A DNA stretch of 40,503 nt from Bacteroides sp. (GCA_011053095.1 DRHS01000127.1:91035-131537); one strand, 5' to 3'. Shown: positions 18,195 through 29,435, counted from the stretch's first letter. Notes: a model not told the origin generated them from the sequence alone. A program made the numbers and translations.

Positions 18195-18612
18195 TAGATG
18201 TGGATTTCAAATCAGACCCGAATATAATCAATTGTCTTAAGCTGATTTGACAGACAAAAAATTAATCTTCGTCGTTTCACTCTCCCGATTCCAATTAAGT
18301 CCTGCCTGGGAAGCTGTACTGATTTTTCAAGGGACTATTCACGTATTTTATCCAGCAATTTTCTGAAAAAATCTTGTGCATAAAGTATGGGAAAAAAACA
18401 TTTACCACCCCTGGTTTTAGTCATTTCTTCATTGGTTAATACCCGAAAACCGGGCTTATTGCTAATTTCATTCCTTTTCATGGCATATACATATTAGTAT
18501 TACATCTGAAGCTTAATAACCGCAAAGAATAAATCTATGTCAGGTCAGGCATGCTAATTTTGAATTACAATCTTCATATTCTTCCTATATTTAGGGCATA
18601 GCAATAAACTGC

Positions 18613-19182
18613 GTGACAGCCAAGGAAAGAAATATCACCGGTTCACTTGACAAACCCGCATTTGAGGAATTGTTCAGGTCATTTTTCCCGGGACTCACAC
18701 TATTCGCCCTTAAATATGTACCGGACCAGGATACTGCCAAGGAAATCGTGCATAATGTATTCCTGAACCTCTGGGAAAAAAGGGAGAAAGTAGATACCAG
18801 TTCATCCCTGAAATCCTACCTTTTCACCTCGGTGCATAACCGCTGCCTGAATTTCATTCGTGACGAGAAAAAGTTTGACAGGGATGAGACTCATTTACAA
18901 CGTCTTGACAGCACAGAGTTTGCTGATGGGACCGACAGGCTTGAGGTGCAGGAACTTGAAGAGAGGATCTATGATGCTCTGCAGGCATTGCCCGAAAAAT
19001 GCCGGGAGGTATTTACGCTGAACAGGTTCGAGGGACTAAAGTATGCTGAGGTAGCTGAAAAACTGAATATTTCCATAAAAACCGTTGAAGCTCAGATGTC
19101 CAAGGCACTTAAGATAATGAGAGAAAAACTTGCTGATTATTTGACTATACTGATATTATTCATAATAAACCATATGTCCTGA
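18613..19182 (+). CDS. ECF RNA polymerase sigma factor (FecI-like)
   Basis: 'FEELFRSFFPGLTLFALKYVPDQDTAKEIVHNVFLNLWEKRE...LPEKCREVFTLNRFEGLKYAEVAEKLNISIKTVEAQMSKAL'. Confidence 0.95.
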   Translation: MTAKERNITGSLDKPAFEELFRSFFPGLTLFALKYVPDQDTAKEIVHNVFLNLWEKREKVDTSSSLKSYLFTSVHNRCLNFIRDEKKFDRDETHLQRLDSTEFADGTDRLEVQELEERIYDALQALPEKCREVFTLNRFEGLKYAEVAEKLNISIKTVEAQMSKALKIMREKLADYLTILILFIINHMS

Positions 19183-19214
19183 TAAGGGTAAAGATCTTTT
19201 CCTGTGTGTAAGGA

Positions 19215-20288
19215 ATGAAGAAAATTATGAACACAAACGAAGAACATATTGATATTAAATTGATTACCAGGCATTTATCTGGAGAAGCCAACGACCAGGA
19301 TAAGCAGCAGCTGAAGGATTGGATGGAGGCTTCTGAGAATAATCGTCAACTATTTGAAAAATACAAAGCTGTCTGGGGAAAAATGGATGTTGTTAGTTCC
19401 ATTGCAACACTCGACCTGGAGGCAGAATGGAATCATCAGGAGTCTCTGATCGAGCAGGCCTCAACCACATTGGATATAAATGATGGCAGTTCCCGATCTG
19501 CCGAAGATTCCGGAAAAGATGAGAGTTCAGAACCAGGCGAAAGAAGCCGCCCCGTAATCTTCATGGCAACGAGGATTGCTGTTGCAGCTGTTGTAGTTAT
19601 TGCTCTTGTTCTTGGCGGACTCTACACTTCCCGCAATGTTGGTTCCCATACTATGACCACTGCTGAAAATTCCATGGAATTTATACTGCCGGATGGTTCC
19701 TCTGTTACCCTGAACAGTAATTCCATCCTGGTCTACCCGAAGAAGTTCAAAAAAGATCAGCGGAGTGTCAGTCTGGAGGGAGAAGGATTTTTCGAGGTAA
19801 CCGGAAATCCGGAGTGGCCCTTTGTAATCGAAACAAGAGAGGTTGATATCAGGGTACTCGGCACCTCCTTCAATGTGAATGCCTACGAAACCAACGAGGA
19901 AATTGAGGTTATTGTTAAAACAGGGCAGGTGGCAGTGACCTGGCATGGGGAGGTACCGAAAACCATAATACTCAAACCAGGCAGCAAGGCTGTATACAAT
20001 AAGTCAAAGGAAAACCTGAGTCTCTCGACTGCAATCGACAAAAATTACCTTGCATGGAAAACCAGGAGCTTCGTATTTGAAGATCAGTCGCTCGAAGAAG
20101 TTGCAGGCGCCCTTAACAAGGTATACGGATCGGAAATATTCATCCCCTCCGATTCCCTGAAAATATCAAAGATTACTACAACATTTCATGAGCAGTCTCT
20201 TGATGCCATACTGAATGTACTTGCAGCTACGCTGGATATTGAGGTTGTCGAGTATAACGGCCGGATCCTGCTAAAGGAATCCAATTAG
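19215..20288 (+). CDS. FecR-family anti-sigma factor
   Basis: 'LPDGSSVTLNSNSILVYPKKF...RSVSLEGEGFFEV...VDIRVLGTSFNVNAY'. Confidence 0.95.
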   Translation: MKKIMNTNEEHIDIKLITRHLSGEANDQDKQQLKDWMEASENNRQLFEKYKAVWGKMDVVSSIATLDLEAEWNHQESLIEQASTTLDINDGSSRSAEDSGKDESSEPGERSRPVIFMATRIAVAAVVVIALVLGGLYTSRNVGSHTMTTAENSMEFILPDGSSVTLNSNSILVYPKKFKKDQRSVSLEGEGFFEVTGNPEWPFVIETREVDIRVLGTSFNVNAYETNEEIEVIVKTGQVAVTWHGEVPKTIILKPGSKAVYNKSKENLSLSTAIDKNYLAWKTRSFVFEDQSLEEVAGALNKVYGSEIFIPSDSLKISKITTTFHEQSLDAILNVLAATLDIEVVEYNGRILLKESN

Positions 20289-20299
20289 ATCCAACGACA

Positions 20300-22945
20300 A
20301 TGAGGAGAATGAGGACAGGCATACTCAGCATTCTGCTCCTGACCAGCATAATACCAGGGGTGATGTCCCAGCCTGACCTTACCCAAAAAATCACCCTTAA
20401 CATATTCAATGGCAGACTGGAGGATGTACTCCAGGAAATCAGCAGGCAGGGAGATATTGAATTGTCATACAGTTCAAAAAAGATAGACCTTGAAACGAGG
20501 GTTTCCATCCAGGTTACCCAGGCAAGCATTGCCAGGGCATTTGAGGACCTGTCAAGGCAGGCAAAACTTGAATTTATAATAGTGGAAGACCATGTTGTTG
20601 TTAAACCATCCAGGCGCTCAATGCAAACAGAACCTTCAGGTCCCTTTCATTTCACACTTAGTGGATATGTCAGGGATACCCGGTCAAATGAAGCTCTGAT
20701 CGGTGCAACAGTATATGTCCCCGAACTTGAAAAAGGTACCATATCGAATGAATTTGGTTTCTATTCACTTACCATTCCATCAGGAACCTATAAATTCAGC
20801 ATCTCCTACATAGGATATAAAACCCTGCTATGGGATACCGATCTGATTATAAACCAGGTAATTGATATTCAGCTTGAAGAAGAGCCTGCCATGCTCAAGG
20901 AGGTTGTTATTATTAAAATGGATGACGAGATTGACCTCTCTGCCATCCGTACCGGAAATATCAATCTTGAACCCCGCTCGGTTGAACGCATGCCTGCCCT
21001 TATGGGCGAACAGGATGTTATAAAATCGCTTGACGCCCTTCCCGGCATCACCCTGCAGGGTGACGGGTCCACCCTGTTTTTTGTCCGCGGTGGAAACAAG
21101 GACCAGAACCGCATACTGATTGACGATGCCCCAATCTATAATCCGGCCCATGTCCTGGGGATCTTCTCTACCTTTATCCCTGATGCTGTCAAGGATATTA
21201 ATATTTATAAGGGGGACATACCGGCGCGGCACGGGGGAAGATTATCATCTCTGATTGACGTCAGGACAAAGGATGGAGACATGAACCGGGTAATCGTCAA
21301 TGGCAGCCTTGGGATTGCAACAGCCAAAGCTTCAGTTGAAGGACCTCTTAGCAAGGGGAACAGTTCATTTTTCGTTTCAGGCCGCACCTCATATTTTGCA
21401 TGGTATATGAGAGAACTCAACCCAGGTATTCAGAGATTCAATTTTACTGATCTGAACGCAAAACTGAACATTAGGCTGGGTACACGTGACCGCCTCCATG
21501 TATCCGGTTATACAGGAAAAGATTATTACAGCCAGGGACCAAATGCTGAAAACACTTCAGGAATCAGCTGGGGAAATCTCGCCGGGACCATCCGCTGGAA
21601 TCACCTGTACAGTGACCGGCTGTTCTCAAATACTACCCTCTACGGCAGCGAGTATGACTATTATCTTCTGACCAATGTTGAGCAGAACACTTACTGGAAT
21701 TCCAGGATCTCAAATTTCAGTCTGAAGTCGGATTATACATGGTACGCCAATCCTGATATTACATTCAATTTCGGCGCAAAACTTTCCAGGCACCTTTTCA
21801 ATCCCGGCAATTATGAAGATGGACAGAACCCGAATACCAATGTGCCTGTTGTTTCTCCAAAAACAGCAAGGGAGGTTGTTCTGTATGCAAGCAATAACCA
21901 CTCGATAGGAAACCGGCTCTCCCTGCGGTATGGCCTTCGTGCCAGTTTGTGGCAAAACCTTGGGGAATCAACAGAATACGTCTACGGGGAGGACCATTCC
22001 CCGGTTGATACCCTTCATTACGCAGCGGGTCAGGTATACAACAGCTACTTCAGGCTGGAGCCAAGACTGGGACTAACCTATCAGTTCGGGCGTAATTCAT
22101 CACTGAAGGCATCTTATACCCGGACCACACAGTATGAACAGCTGGTGACCAATTCTATTTCACCCTTTACGACACTTGAGGTATACCTGCCTTCAGGGCC
22201 AAACATACTGCCCCAGCTCGCTGACCAGTTTTCGGTGGGTTATTTCCAGAAGATCCCAGGGGGCAACCTGGACCTTAGCATAGAAGGCTTCTATAAAAAA
22301 ATGTATAACCAGATTGATTATGAAGAGCATGCAAATATGCTATTAAACCCTCATATAGAGGCAGAGCTGAGGTTTGGTGAGGGAGAGGCATACGGTTTTG
22401 AGATCCTGCTGAAAAAATATTACGGGAGGCTGAACGGTTGGATCGGGTATGCTTATACACGGTCATTCAGGCAGATCAACGGATTGTATGATGGTGAGGT
22501 CCACCCTGCTGCATGGGACAGGCCGCATGATATCAGCTTCTATGTTTCATATAATATCAGGGAACGCTGGATTGTATCAATGAATTGGCTGTATATGACT
22601 GGATCAGCCTTCTCCTCTCCTACCAGTTTCTATTATTATAATGGATATGCAGTCCCGATCTACGAGAAAAAGAACAACGACCGTTTGCCGGATTACCACA
22701 GGCTTGATGTCTCTACAGAGATTCAGCTCAGCAAACCCTCAAGGCGGTACCAGCATAAACTGGTGGCGAGTATTTTTAATCTGTATGGCAGGAAAAATCC
22801 CCTCTCAGTTAATTTTAACAAAACCCTGACTTCCAAAGACGAACCTATTGTTCCCGGTGATCTGTCAACACCTCCAGTTCTTGTTCCATCGATGATTTAC
22901 CTGTTTTCGGTGGTCCCTTCACTAACTTATAGTTTTACATTCTGA
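20300..22945 (+). CDS. TonB-dependent receptor with STN and carboxypeptidase-like domains
   Basis: N-terminal STN-like region, 'GYVRDTRSNEALIGATVYV', 'LDALPGITLQGDGSTLFFVRGGNKDQNRILIDDAPIYNPAH', 881 aa. Confidence 0.95.
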   Translation: MRRMRTGILSILLLTSIIPGVMSQPDLTQKITLNIFNGRLEDVLQEISRQGDIELSYSSKKIDLETRVSIQVTQASIARAFEDLSRQAKLEFIIVEDHVVVKPSRRSMQTEPSGPFHFTLSGYVRDTRSNEALIGATVYVPELEKGTISNEFGFYSLTIPSGTYKFSISYIGYKTLLWDTDLIINQVIDIQLEEEPAMLKEVVIIKMDDEIDLSAIRTGNINLEPRSVERMPALMGEQDVIKSLDALPGITLQGDGSTLFFVRGGNKDQNRILIDDAPIYNPAHVLGIFSTFIPDAVKDINIYKGDIPARHGGRLSSLIDVRTKDGDMNRVIVNGSLGIATAKASVEGPLSKGNSSFFVSGRTSYFAWYMRELNPGIQRFNFTDLNAKLNIRLGTRDRLHVSGYTGKDYYSQGPNAENTSGISWGNLAGTIRWNHLYSDRLFSNTTLYGSEYDYYLLTNVEQNTYWNSRISNFSLKSDYTWYANPDITFNFGAKLSRHLFNPGNYEDGQNPNTNVPVVSPKTAREVVLYASNNHSIGNRLSLRYGLRASLWQNLGESTEYVYGEDHSPVDTLHYAAGQVYNSYFRLEPRLGLTYQFGRNSSLKASYTRTTQYEQLVTNSISPFTTLEVYLPSGPNILPQLADQFSVGYFQKIPGGNLDLSIEGFYKKMYNQIDYEEHANMLLNPHIEAELRFGEGEAYGFEILLKKYYGRLNGWIGYAYTRSFRQINGLYDGEVHPAAWDRPHDISFYVSYNIRERWIVSMNWLYMTGSAFSSPTSFYYYNGYAVPIYEKKNNDRLPDYHRLDVSTEIQLSKPSRRYQHKLVASIFNLYGRKNPLSVNFNKTLTSKDEPIVPGDLSTPPVLVPSMIYLFSVVPSLTYSFTF

Positions 22946-23757
22946 TGAAAGGATTAATAAAAATATGGCTTATTTTCCTGCTGGTTTCCTGCAATGAAGA
23001 GCCTATTGAATGGGAGCTGAATACACATCAGCCTGATCTGCTGGTTGTAGAAGGGGTGCTGACAAATGAGAGAAAAGCACATGAAGTTAAGATAAGCAGG
23101 CCGGTGGCCGATCCGGCTGATATACCTGAACCGGTTGAGGGTGCACTGGTAACAATAGTTGCCGGGACGAATTCAATCCAGCTTTCCGAAACGTCACCCG
23201 GGATTTATCATACAGGTCCAAACTTCAGAGCGGTTTTCGGCAAGGTGTATTTCCTGGTGATCGTATACGAAGGCAGGCAATATACTGCACGATCCTATCT
23301 TGTACCGGTACGGCCGCTGGATGAACTTCGTTACCGCAGGGTTCAGGGCTATCAGAACCTGTATGAGTTGCAATTACGTGAAACCGTGGATGCCTCAATG
23401 GTTGATATATGGCTCGACTGGTCTCACCTGCCCGCTTTCCAGGGACTTCCTGCCGATCAAACCCAGGCGAGGATCGTGTACTATACTGTAAAATCCATTG
23501 ATGTCAACAAAATGTTCAAGCCGGATAAGGAGGTGGTGTTCTTCCCCGCAGGTACAAGAGTTGTACGTCGCAAGTATTCAATGAACTCATTCCAGGAAGA
23601 TTTTATCCGAACCATGATGGCCGAAACCGAATGGAGGGGCGGACTGTTTGATGTCCAGCCCGGAAACGTTCAGACCAACCTGAAAGGAGGAGCTGTCGGT
23701 TACTTTTCTGTTTCCACTGTCGTGGCAGACTCCTCTATAATTACCCCGCGTCAATAA
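22945..23757 (+). CDS. DUF4249-like lipoprotein
   Basis: Overlaps receptor stop (TGATG); 'PDLLVVEGVLTNERKAHEVKISRP'. Confidence 0.8.
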   Translation: MKGLIKIWLIFLLVSCNEEPIEWELNTHQPDLLVVEGVLTNERKAHEVKISRPVADPADIPEPVEGALVTIVAGTNSIQLSETSPGIYHTGPNFRAVFGKVYFLVIVYEGRQYTARSYLVPVRPLDELRYRRVQGYQNLYELQLRETVDASMVDIWLDWSHLPAFQGLPADQTQARIVYYTVKSIDVNKMFKPDKEVVFFPAGTRVVRRKYSMNSFQEDFIRTMMAETEWRGGLFDVQPGNVQTNLKGGAVGYFSVSTVVADSSIITPRQ

Positions 23758-23891
23758 ACGATTCTGTATACTTCTTATAATCAAAGTCTTGGAAAGATTG
23801 TGATGTATTTTACTGTCCCTCGTAGGGGTATATCTTCAGCTTTGTGTGCTATAGTTGAATCAATCTAGTAATAATCAAAAACCAAAAAGTC

Positions 23892-24998
23892 ATGAAAAAG
23901 TTAGTATTATATTTTTTATCAGCTCTTATCACTGCAAGTTTATTTTTGGCAGGATGTACTAAGGATGACACTCCCGAAATTAATGACGGATCAATACTCC
24001 CTCAGACTTTTGCTGTGGATATTCCAAATGCAATCAGTCATGAAGGCGGCAAAAAATCAGCTACAGAAATTGACACATTGAAAGGCAATGATGTTTACGA
24101 ACACCTGAGATTCTTTATCAGGGTTGGTGAACACGGAGCCGAGATCGTAGGGGAATTGCTGAAGGCGATTCGTCTTTACGAAATTAACGAGCCCATGGAG
24201 GTTACCTTTGAAAGCGATGACGACGGACGTGTTAAGCATCTTGTTGTGGTCGAAAATTCAGACTATGACGGACGTAGCTGGGAATTCCAGCTTACCATCA
24301 CCGATGTCGATTCAGAAGGCAATGAGGACGGCGGAAAAGCTCTCCAGTTATTCTGGGATCGTGACCCCATCCGTGGAATTGCGCTTCTCAAGCCCAGCAA
24401 TATTGACGATGTGAATGATGGTGAAATGAACGATGCCATGTTCCGGATCGATTACAGTGAGGATGACCCCTTTTACGATGCCACGATGATGGTTTATGTT
24501 GCGGGACTACCTATGCCGAATCCGCTTGAAGAGCCATATGCAATGAAGGCAATGAAGATGTTTGCAGGTAAAAAAGGAGATATAATTGATGTATACGGGA
24601 ACTCCGACCACCCGAATGCACTTCTGATTTCAGGAAATCCGGGCTTTAACTGGGCATTTGTTGCTGCTGGAAATGAGGTAAAGGATCTTGGTGTTGCGGA
24701 AGTCGGACTTCCGCCGAGTAACCTGGATGAACCCAGCCGAAGCAAGTTACTTGGCTACTATGGAATTGGTGAAGTATTTGAGCGTGAGATCAAGGCAGTG
24801 TGGGGAGGATTGATTTCACAGAGCCTTATTGATGCATATCTTTACAATACTGCGGCTCCAGGTTACTTTGACAGCCATGGATTTGTAGCTGCGGGTACAT
24901 CGCCGGGTTCCGAGTATGACGAGCTTGATTCAAGGCTCCCTGACCTGAGCCCATACAATCCTAAGGAAGTTGGAAACCTCAGCCTCTCTTTTAAATAG
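23892..24998 (+). CDS. Hypothetical lipoprotein
   Basis: Lipoprotein signal 'LITASLFLAGCTKDD'; 368 aa. Confidence 0.7.
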   Translation: MKKLVLYFLSALITASLFLAGCTKDDTPEINDGSILPQTFAVDIPNAISHEGGKKSATEIDTLKGNDVYEHLRFFIRVGEHGAEIVGELLKAIRLYEINEPMEVTFESDDDGRVKHLVVVENSDYDGRSWEFQLTITDVDSEGNEDGGKALQLFWDRDPIRGIALLKPSNIDDVNDGEMNDAMFRIDYSEDDPFYDATMMVYVAGLPMPNPLEEPYAMKAMKMFAGKKGDIIDVYGNSDHPNALLISGNPGFNWAFVAAGNEVKDLGVAEVGLPPSNLDEPSRSKLLGYYGIGEVFEREIKAVWGGLISQSLIDAYLYNTAAPGYFDSHGFVAAGTSPGSEYDELDSRLPDLSPYNPKEVGNLSLSFK

Positions 24999-25062
24999 GC
25001 AATCAGCCGGAGTACCTGGGGACAGCAACTCCGGATCCATATATATACTTTGTGCAATGTTC

Positions 25063-25093
25063 AACGGTCGTCCCTTGAGGGGCGGCCGTTTTA
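25063..25093 (+). terminator. Rho-independent terminator
   Basis: AACGGTCGTCCC-TTGA-GGGGCGGCCGTT followed by TTAT. Confidence 0.7.
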
Positions 25094-25227
25094 TCATTCT
25101 GCCCGCATTTAATCACATCTCAACAAATCAAATGGACTTTCTGTTGCATTATTTGATTTGTCTGTATAAATTTGGATTACATTTAGATATATTTACCAAA
25201 TAATAAATCACGTAAATTATTAAGACC

Positions 25228-25794
25228 ATGAGAAAATTAGCATTTGTAGTATTAGGAGGATTATTATTAACAGCCTGCAGCGGAGTTAAAGTAGTCACAG
25301 ATCTGGATAAAACAATCGACTTCACTGAATATAAATCACTTGAATACTGGGGATGGGCAGATGACAGTGATGAAATATTGAACCGATTTGACAAGGAACG
25401 CCTTGAAACTGCATTTGCAAATGAATTTAAGAAAAGAGGTATTGATATTGTAGAAAAGGGAGAGGGTGACATGATTGTATCCCTGTATATCGTTGCAGAG
25501 CAAAAAGTTCAAAGATCTGCTACAACAACCAGCATGGGTGGATATGGAGGACGTTATGGCTACGGTCCCGGTTACGGCTGGGGTGGTGGTCACTCGACCA
25601 CGACAATGCATGAATATGAATATACAGAAGGAACTCTTCTGGTTTCAGTTTTTGATGCTGAAAAGAATGAGCTTATATGGGAATCAGCCGGTACCGGAAC
25701 CATAAATGAAAAACCCGAAAAAAGGGAAGCAGGTATACCCAAAGCAGTTGCTTTAATTATGAAGGAATACCCTGTTCCTCCTGTGGCTCAATAA
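25228..25794 (+). CDS. DUF4136-like lipoprotein
   Basis: 'LLLTACSGVKVVTDLDKTIDFTEYKSLEYWGWADDS' and Gly/Tyr-rich segment. Confidence 0.8.
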   Translation: MRKLAFVVLGGLLLTACSGVKVVTDLDKTIDFTEYKSLEYWGWADDSDEILNRFDKERLETAFANEFKKRGIDIVEKGEGDMIVSLYIVAEQKVQRSATTTSMGGYGGRYGYGPGYGWGGGHSTTTMHEYEYTEGTLLVSVFDAEKNELIWESAGTGTINEKPEKREAGIPKAVALIMKEYPVPPVAQ

Positions 25795-25842
25795 TATTTA
25801 TTTACGAGGATAATATATATTAATCCCGTTCAATCTTATATG

Positions 25843-25876
25843 CGCTCATTACCGGTCGGTGATGAGCGTTTTTTTT
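25843..25876 (+). terminator. Rho-independent terminator
   Basis: CGCTCATTACC-GGTC-GGTGATGAGCG then TTTTTTTT; overlaps the ORF-track start of the sulfatase, so the downstream ATG is preferred. Confidence 0.85.
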
Positions 25877-25908
25877 ATAGTTTTACTGCTTATCTCAAAT
25901 TCCTCCTA

Positions 25909-27318
25909 ATGAAGATTTATACTCTTCTCAGCCTTGCAATATTATCAGGTTTTGCATTGAATTCCTGCAGTTCGGAGCCCGAAACTCCAAATATCCTGTT
26001 TATTGCTGTAGACGACCTCAGACCTGAATTGAACTGCTACGGGCAGTCACATATCCATTCCCCAAATATTGATGCCATCGCAGACGAGGGACTTCTTTTT
26101 CAGAATGCCTATTGCAACATACCTGTATGCGGGGCATCCAGGGCAAGTCTGATGACGGGACTACGACCAACTCAAAATCGATTTCTGAACTACAGTACCT
26201 GGGCAGAGAAGGATGCACCCGGCATCAAAACCCTGCCGGGGCTTTTCAGAGATCATGGATATGCTACCATTTCCAACGGCAAAATATTCCATCATTCCAC
26301 GGACAGCAAGGAAAGCTGGGATGAAATCTGGTTCCCTGAAATCGAAAGTACATCGAGAGATTACAGACTACCAGCAAATATAGCTCTGGATACACTCCCC
26401 GAAAAAAGAGGAGCTGCCTGGGAGAGATTTGACGGGGCTGACGATAAATACTTCGATGGGAGAATTGCCAGGAAAAGCATCAATGATCTCCAGAAGTTAA
26501 AGGCAGGCGGACGGCCGTTTTTTCTTGCTGTCGGATTCCTCAAACCCCATCTCCCTTTTAATGCACCTGCAAAGTACTGGGATATGTATGAAGCGGATGA
26601 GATTGTTCTTCCGGGTAATGACAGCCTGCCGGGAGGTGTACCTTCCAACCTGATCTCTAACTGGGGGGAATTAAGGAACTATGATGGCATACCGGCAGAG
26701 GGACCTGTCTCTGAGGCAACTGCACGCAAACTCATCCATGGATATTATTCCTGTGTCAGTTATACAGATGCTCAGATAGGTTTGATCCTTGAATCACTCA
26801 AAGAGCTCGACCTTGAGAGGAATACCATTGTAATACTCTGGGGCGACCATGGATGGAATCTCAGGGAGCACGGTCTCTGGTGCAAGCATAGTAATTTCGA
26901 TACATCCACCCGGTCGGCCCTCCTTCTTAAGGTACCGGGAAGTAAGAGTGCCAGGTCTGACATGCTCGTCGAGTATGTTGATATTTATCCTACCCTGGTT
27001 GAGTTGTGTGGACTTCCCCTTCCCGCTCACCTGGAAGGGAAAAGTTTGGTACCATTGCTGACTGATCCTGATACTCCTGTAAAGGATTTCATAATTACAA
27101 AATGGCAAAAGGGACTTACGATAAAGACTGAAGATTATGCCTACACCGAATGGGCGACAAAAGAGGACAGTGTCGTTGGCAGGATGCTTTATGACCACCA
27201 GTCTGACAGGGAGGAGAATTTCAACCTGGCAGCCTTGCCGGAATATGAAGGACTGATGGATTCTCTGAGTCTGTTAATGCACGCAAACAAGGGAAAGGAT
27301 TACTATAATCCAGATTGA
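25909..27318 (+). CDS. Sulfatase (iduronate-2-sulfatase-like), lipoprotein signal
   Basis: 'NILFIAVDDLRPELNCYGQSHIHSPNIDAIADEGLLFQNAYCNIPVCGASRASLMTGLRPT'; start at MKIYTLLSLAILSGFALNSC. Confidence 0.9.
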   Translation: MKIYTLLSLAILSGFALNSCSSEPETPNILFIAVDDLRPELNCYGQSHIHSPNIDAIADEGLLFQNAYCNIPVCGASRASLMTGLRPTQNRFLNYSTWAEKDAPGIKTLPGLFRDHGYATISNGKIFHHSTDSKESWDEIWFPEIESTSRDYRLPANIALDTLPEKRGAAWERFDGADDKYFDGRIARKSINDLQKLKAGGRPFFLAVGFLKPHLPFNAPAKYWDMYEADEIVLPGNDSLPGGVPSNLISNWGELRNYDGIPAEGPVSEATARKLIHGYYSCVSYTDAQIGLILESLKELDLERNTIVILWGDHGWNLREHGLWCKHSNFDTSTRSALLLKVPGSKSARSDMLVEYVDIYPTLVELCGLPLPAHLEGKSLVPLLTDPDTPVKDFIITKWQKGLTIKTEDYAYTEWATKEDSVVGRMLYDHQSDREENFNLAALPEYEGLMDSLSLLMHANKGKDYYNPD

Positions 27319-27342
27319 CAACTATCAGAAAGTAAAAAACCA

Positions 27343-28017
27343 ATGTCCGAAGTTCTGAACATATCAAATCTCTCAAAGATCTATCAAAAGGGAACGATTG
27401 AGATCCCTGCACTTCGTGATATTAATTGCGAGGTCGACAAGGGTTCCTATCTTTCAATTGTTGGTAAATCAGGTTCGGGGAAATCCACACTGTTAAACCT
27501 GATTGGGGGACTCGATAAACCAACTTCAGGTACCATACAATTTAATGAACAGGAACTCGGATCCATGACCCGATACCAGCTTGCACTTCACCGAAGGTTT
27601 GCAGTCGGTATGATTTTTCAGTCGTTTAACCTTATCCCTAACCGGACAGCTCTTGAAAATATTATTCTTCCTCTTGTATTTGCCGGAATCCCGAAAAGAC
27701 AGAGAAAACAAAGGGCCACAGAACTTCTGGATCAGGTCGGACTTTCTGAAAGGATAAATCATCTGCCTTCTGAACTGTCCGGTGGAGAAGCACAGAGAGT
27801 TGCCATTGCACGTGCCATGGCCAATGAACCAGAAATGATCCTGGCGGATGAACCAACAGGAAATCTCGACAGCGGCACCTCAGCCGAGATCATCGATCTG
27901 CTTGTATCCCTGAACAAGGAAAAAGGTTTAACAATCCTGATGGTGACACATGACAAAGAAACCGCTGAAGCCGTGTCTGACAGTATCATCACACTTAAAG
28001 ACGGGAGGATCGTATGA
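27343..28017 (+). CDS. ABC transporter ATP-binding protein (LolD/MacB type)
   Basis: Walker A 'GKSGSGKST', signature 'LSGGEAQRVAIARA', Walker B 'MILADEPTGNLDS'. Confidence 0.95.
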   Translation: MSEVLNISNLSKIYQKGTIEIPALRDINCEVDKGSYLSIVGKSGSGKSTLLNLIGGLDKPTSGTIQFNEQELGSMTRYQLALHRRFAVGMIFQSFNLIPNRTALENIILPLVFAGIPKRQRKQRATELLDQVGLSERINHLPSELSGGEAQRVAIARAMANEPEMILADEPTGNLDSGTSAEIIDLLVSLNKEKGLTILMVTHDKETAEAVSDSIITLKDGRIV

Positions 28018-29435
28018 ACCTGCAGGAGATGACAATAATGGGATTCTCGAACCTCTGGCGGACACGCCTTCGGTCAAGTCTTACAATTATCGGTGTTGTT
28101 ATTGGTATTGGGGCCCTGACCTCAATGGTCTCATTCGGGACAGGCTTGCAAAAAAACGTTACAGATGCCTTCCGGGAAAACGACCTGTTCACCAGCATGA
28201 ATGTGACCCCTAAAAAATTCAATGTAGAAGAAATGATGGGCGGAGATGTTTCCGGTCTTGCTGAAATGCTGGAAGGAGATCCAGAGCCGCTTACTGATTC
28301 GATCCTCTTTGCTATCAGGGCAATGGACCATGTTGAGATAGCATTCCCGGAAGAGACTTTTGCAGGGAAACTGAAACTGAACGGAAAAGAAATCAGCAGG
28401 AGCATACAGCCTTTTCCTGCTGCTATGCGCCGATACAGCCCTTATAATGAATTACTTGCAGGAGAGTTCTATTCCAGCGACACAAGCCATACGGTCGTTA
28501 TACGATGGGAGGCATTAAAGGACCTGGGACTCATTATGGATTACCCGGATCTTGACTATACATTATCAAAGGAGGATAGCATTAGAGGGGTGCGCATAAT
28601 TACGGCTGATTCAGTAATCGGAAAGGAGATAATTCTGGTTACGGCATCTCTGAATGATGATTTCCCCAGAAATCCCCTCAGTATCCTGATGAAAAGGGAT
28701 TTTGAACCATTCCAGGAACAGGAAAGGGCCTATACAATCTGTGGTGTAGTAAACCGCAGTGGTGAGTTTTCATTTGACAGGTTTCGCGGGGGACTCATGA
28801 TACCCGAGATAACAGCCCGTGAAATCCCCAGGCTCAATTTCTCTAGCATATGGGATATATTGGGAGATTCAAAAGATGAGGGCACCTACGCCTCCATTTA
28901 TGTCAGGGTTGATGAGATGGAGGAATTGACGGAGGTCCGTAAACAGATAGAGGCCATGGGTGTAGGTGTATTTGCTATTGCAGATCAACTGCAGGAGATA
29001 AAAAGAGGATTTTTAATTATGGACAGCCTTCTGGGAGCCATAGGAACCATTGCACTGATCATTGCCGCACTTGGTATTATCAACACCATGCTTATGTCCA
29101 TTCTCGAAAGAACCCGGGAAATTGGTATCATGAAAGCAGTCGGAGGAAGTGAGAATGAAATTAAATTCATCTTTTTTATTGAGGCAGCATGCATCGGATT
29201 TGTCGGGGCTATATTTGGACTTATGCTTGGCTGGGTGGTGACAAGAATAGCCAACCAGGTTATGAATACAGTTATTCTGCCTGCTGACCAGGAATACTTA
29301 GACCTGTTTTATTTCCCCCTCTGGCTGATTTTCGGTGCAGTTGCCTTTTCTATCGTGATCAGTCTTGCTGCGGGATTGTACCCTGCCATCCGGGCAGCCC
29401 GGATTGATCCGGTGCGGGCTCTGCGGCATGATTAA
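28014..29435 (+). CDS. MacB/FtsX-like ABC transporter permease
   Basis: 'RTRLRSSLTIIGVVIGIGAL...NTMLMSILERTREIGIMKAVGGS...LYPAIRAARIDPVRALRHD'. Confidence 0.9.
   Translation: MNLQEMTIMGFSNLWRTRLRSSLTIIGVVIGIGALTSMVSFGTGLQKNVTDAFRENDLFTSMNVTPKKFNVEEMMGGDVSGLAEMLEGDPEPLTDSILFAIRAMDHVEIAFPEETFAGKLKLNGKEISRSIQPFPAAMRRYSPYNELLAGEFYSSDTSHTVVIRWEALKDLGLIMDYPDLDYTLSKEDSIRGVRIITADSVIGKEIILVTASLNDDFPRNPLSILMKRDFEPFQEQERAYTICGVVNRSGEFSFDRFRGGLMIPEITAREIPRLNFSSIWDILGDSKDEGTYASIYVRVDEMEELTEVRKQIEAMGVGVFAIADQLQEIKRGFLIMDSLLGAIGTIALIIAALGIINTMLMSILERTREIGIMKAVGGSENEIKFIFFIEAACIGFVGAIFGLMLGWVVTRIANQVMNTVILPADQEYLDLFYFPLWLIFGAVAFSIVISLAAGLYPAIRAARIDPVRALRHD

Noticed and set aside
20300-22945. TonB receptor with FecI/FecR as a novel transport system
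   Set aside because: Standard Bacteroidetes sigma/anti-sigma/receptor arrangement with DUF4249; nothing unusual seen.
25840-25908. ORF-track N-terminal extension of the sulfatase
   Set aside because: It lies over a strong terminator hairpin; the lipoprotein signal begins at the ATG at 25909.
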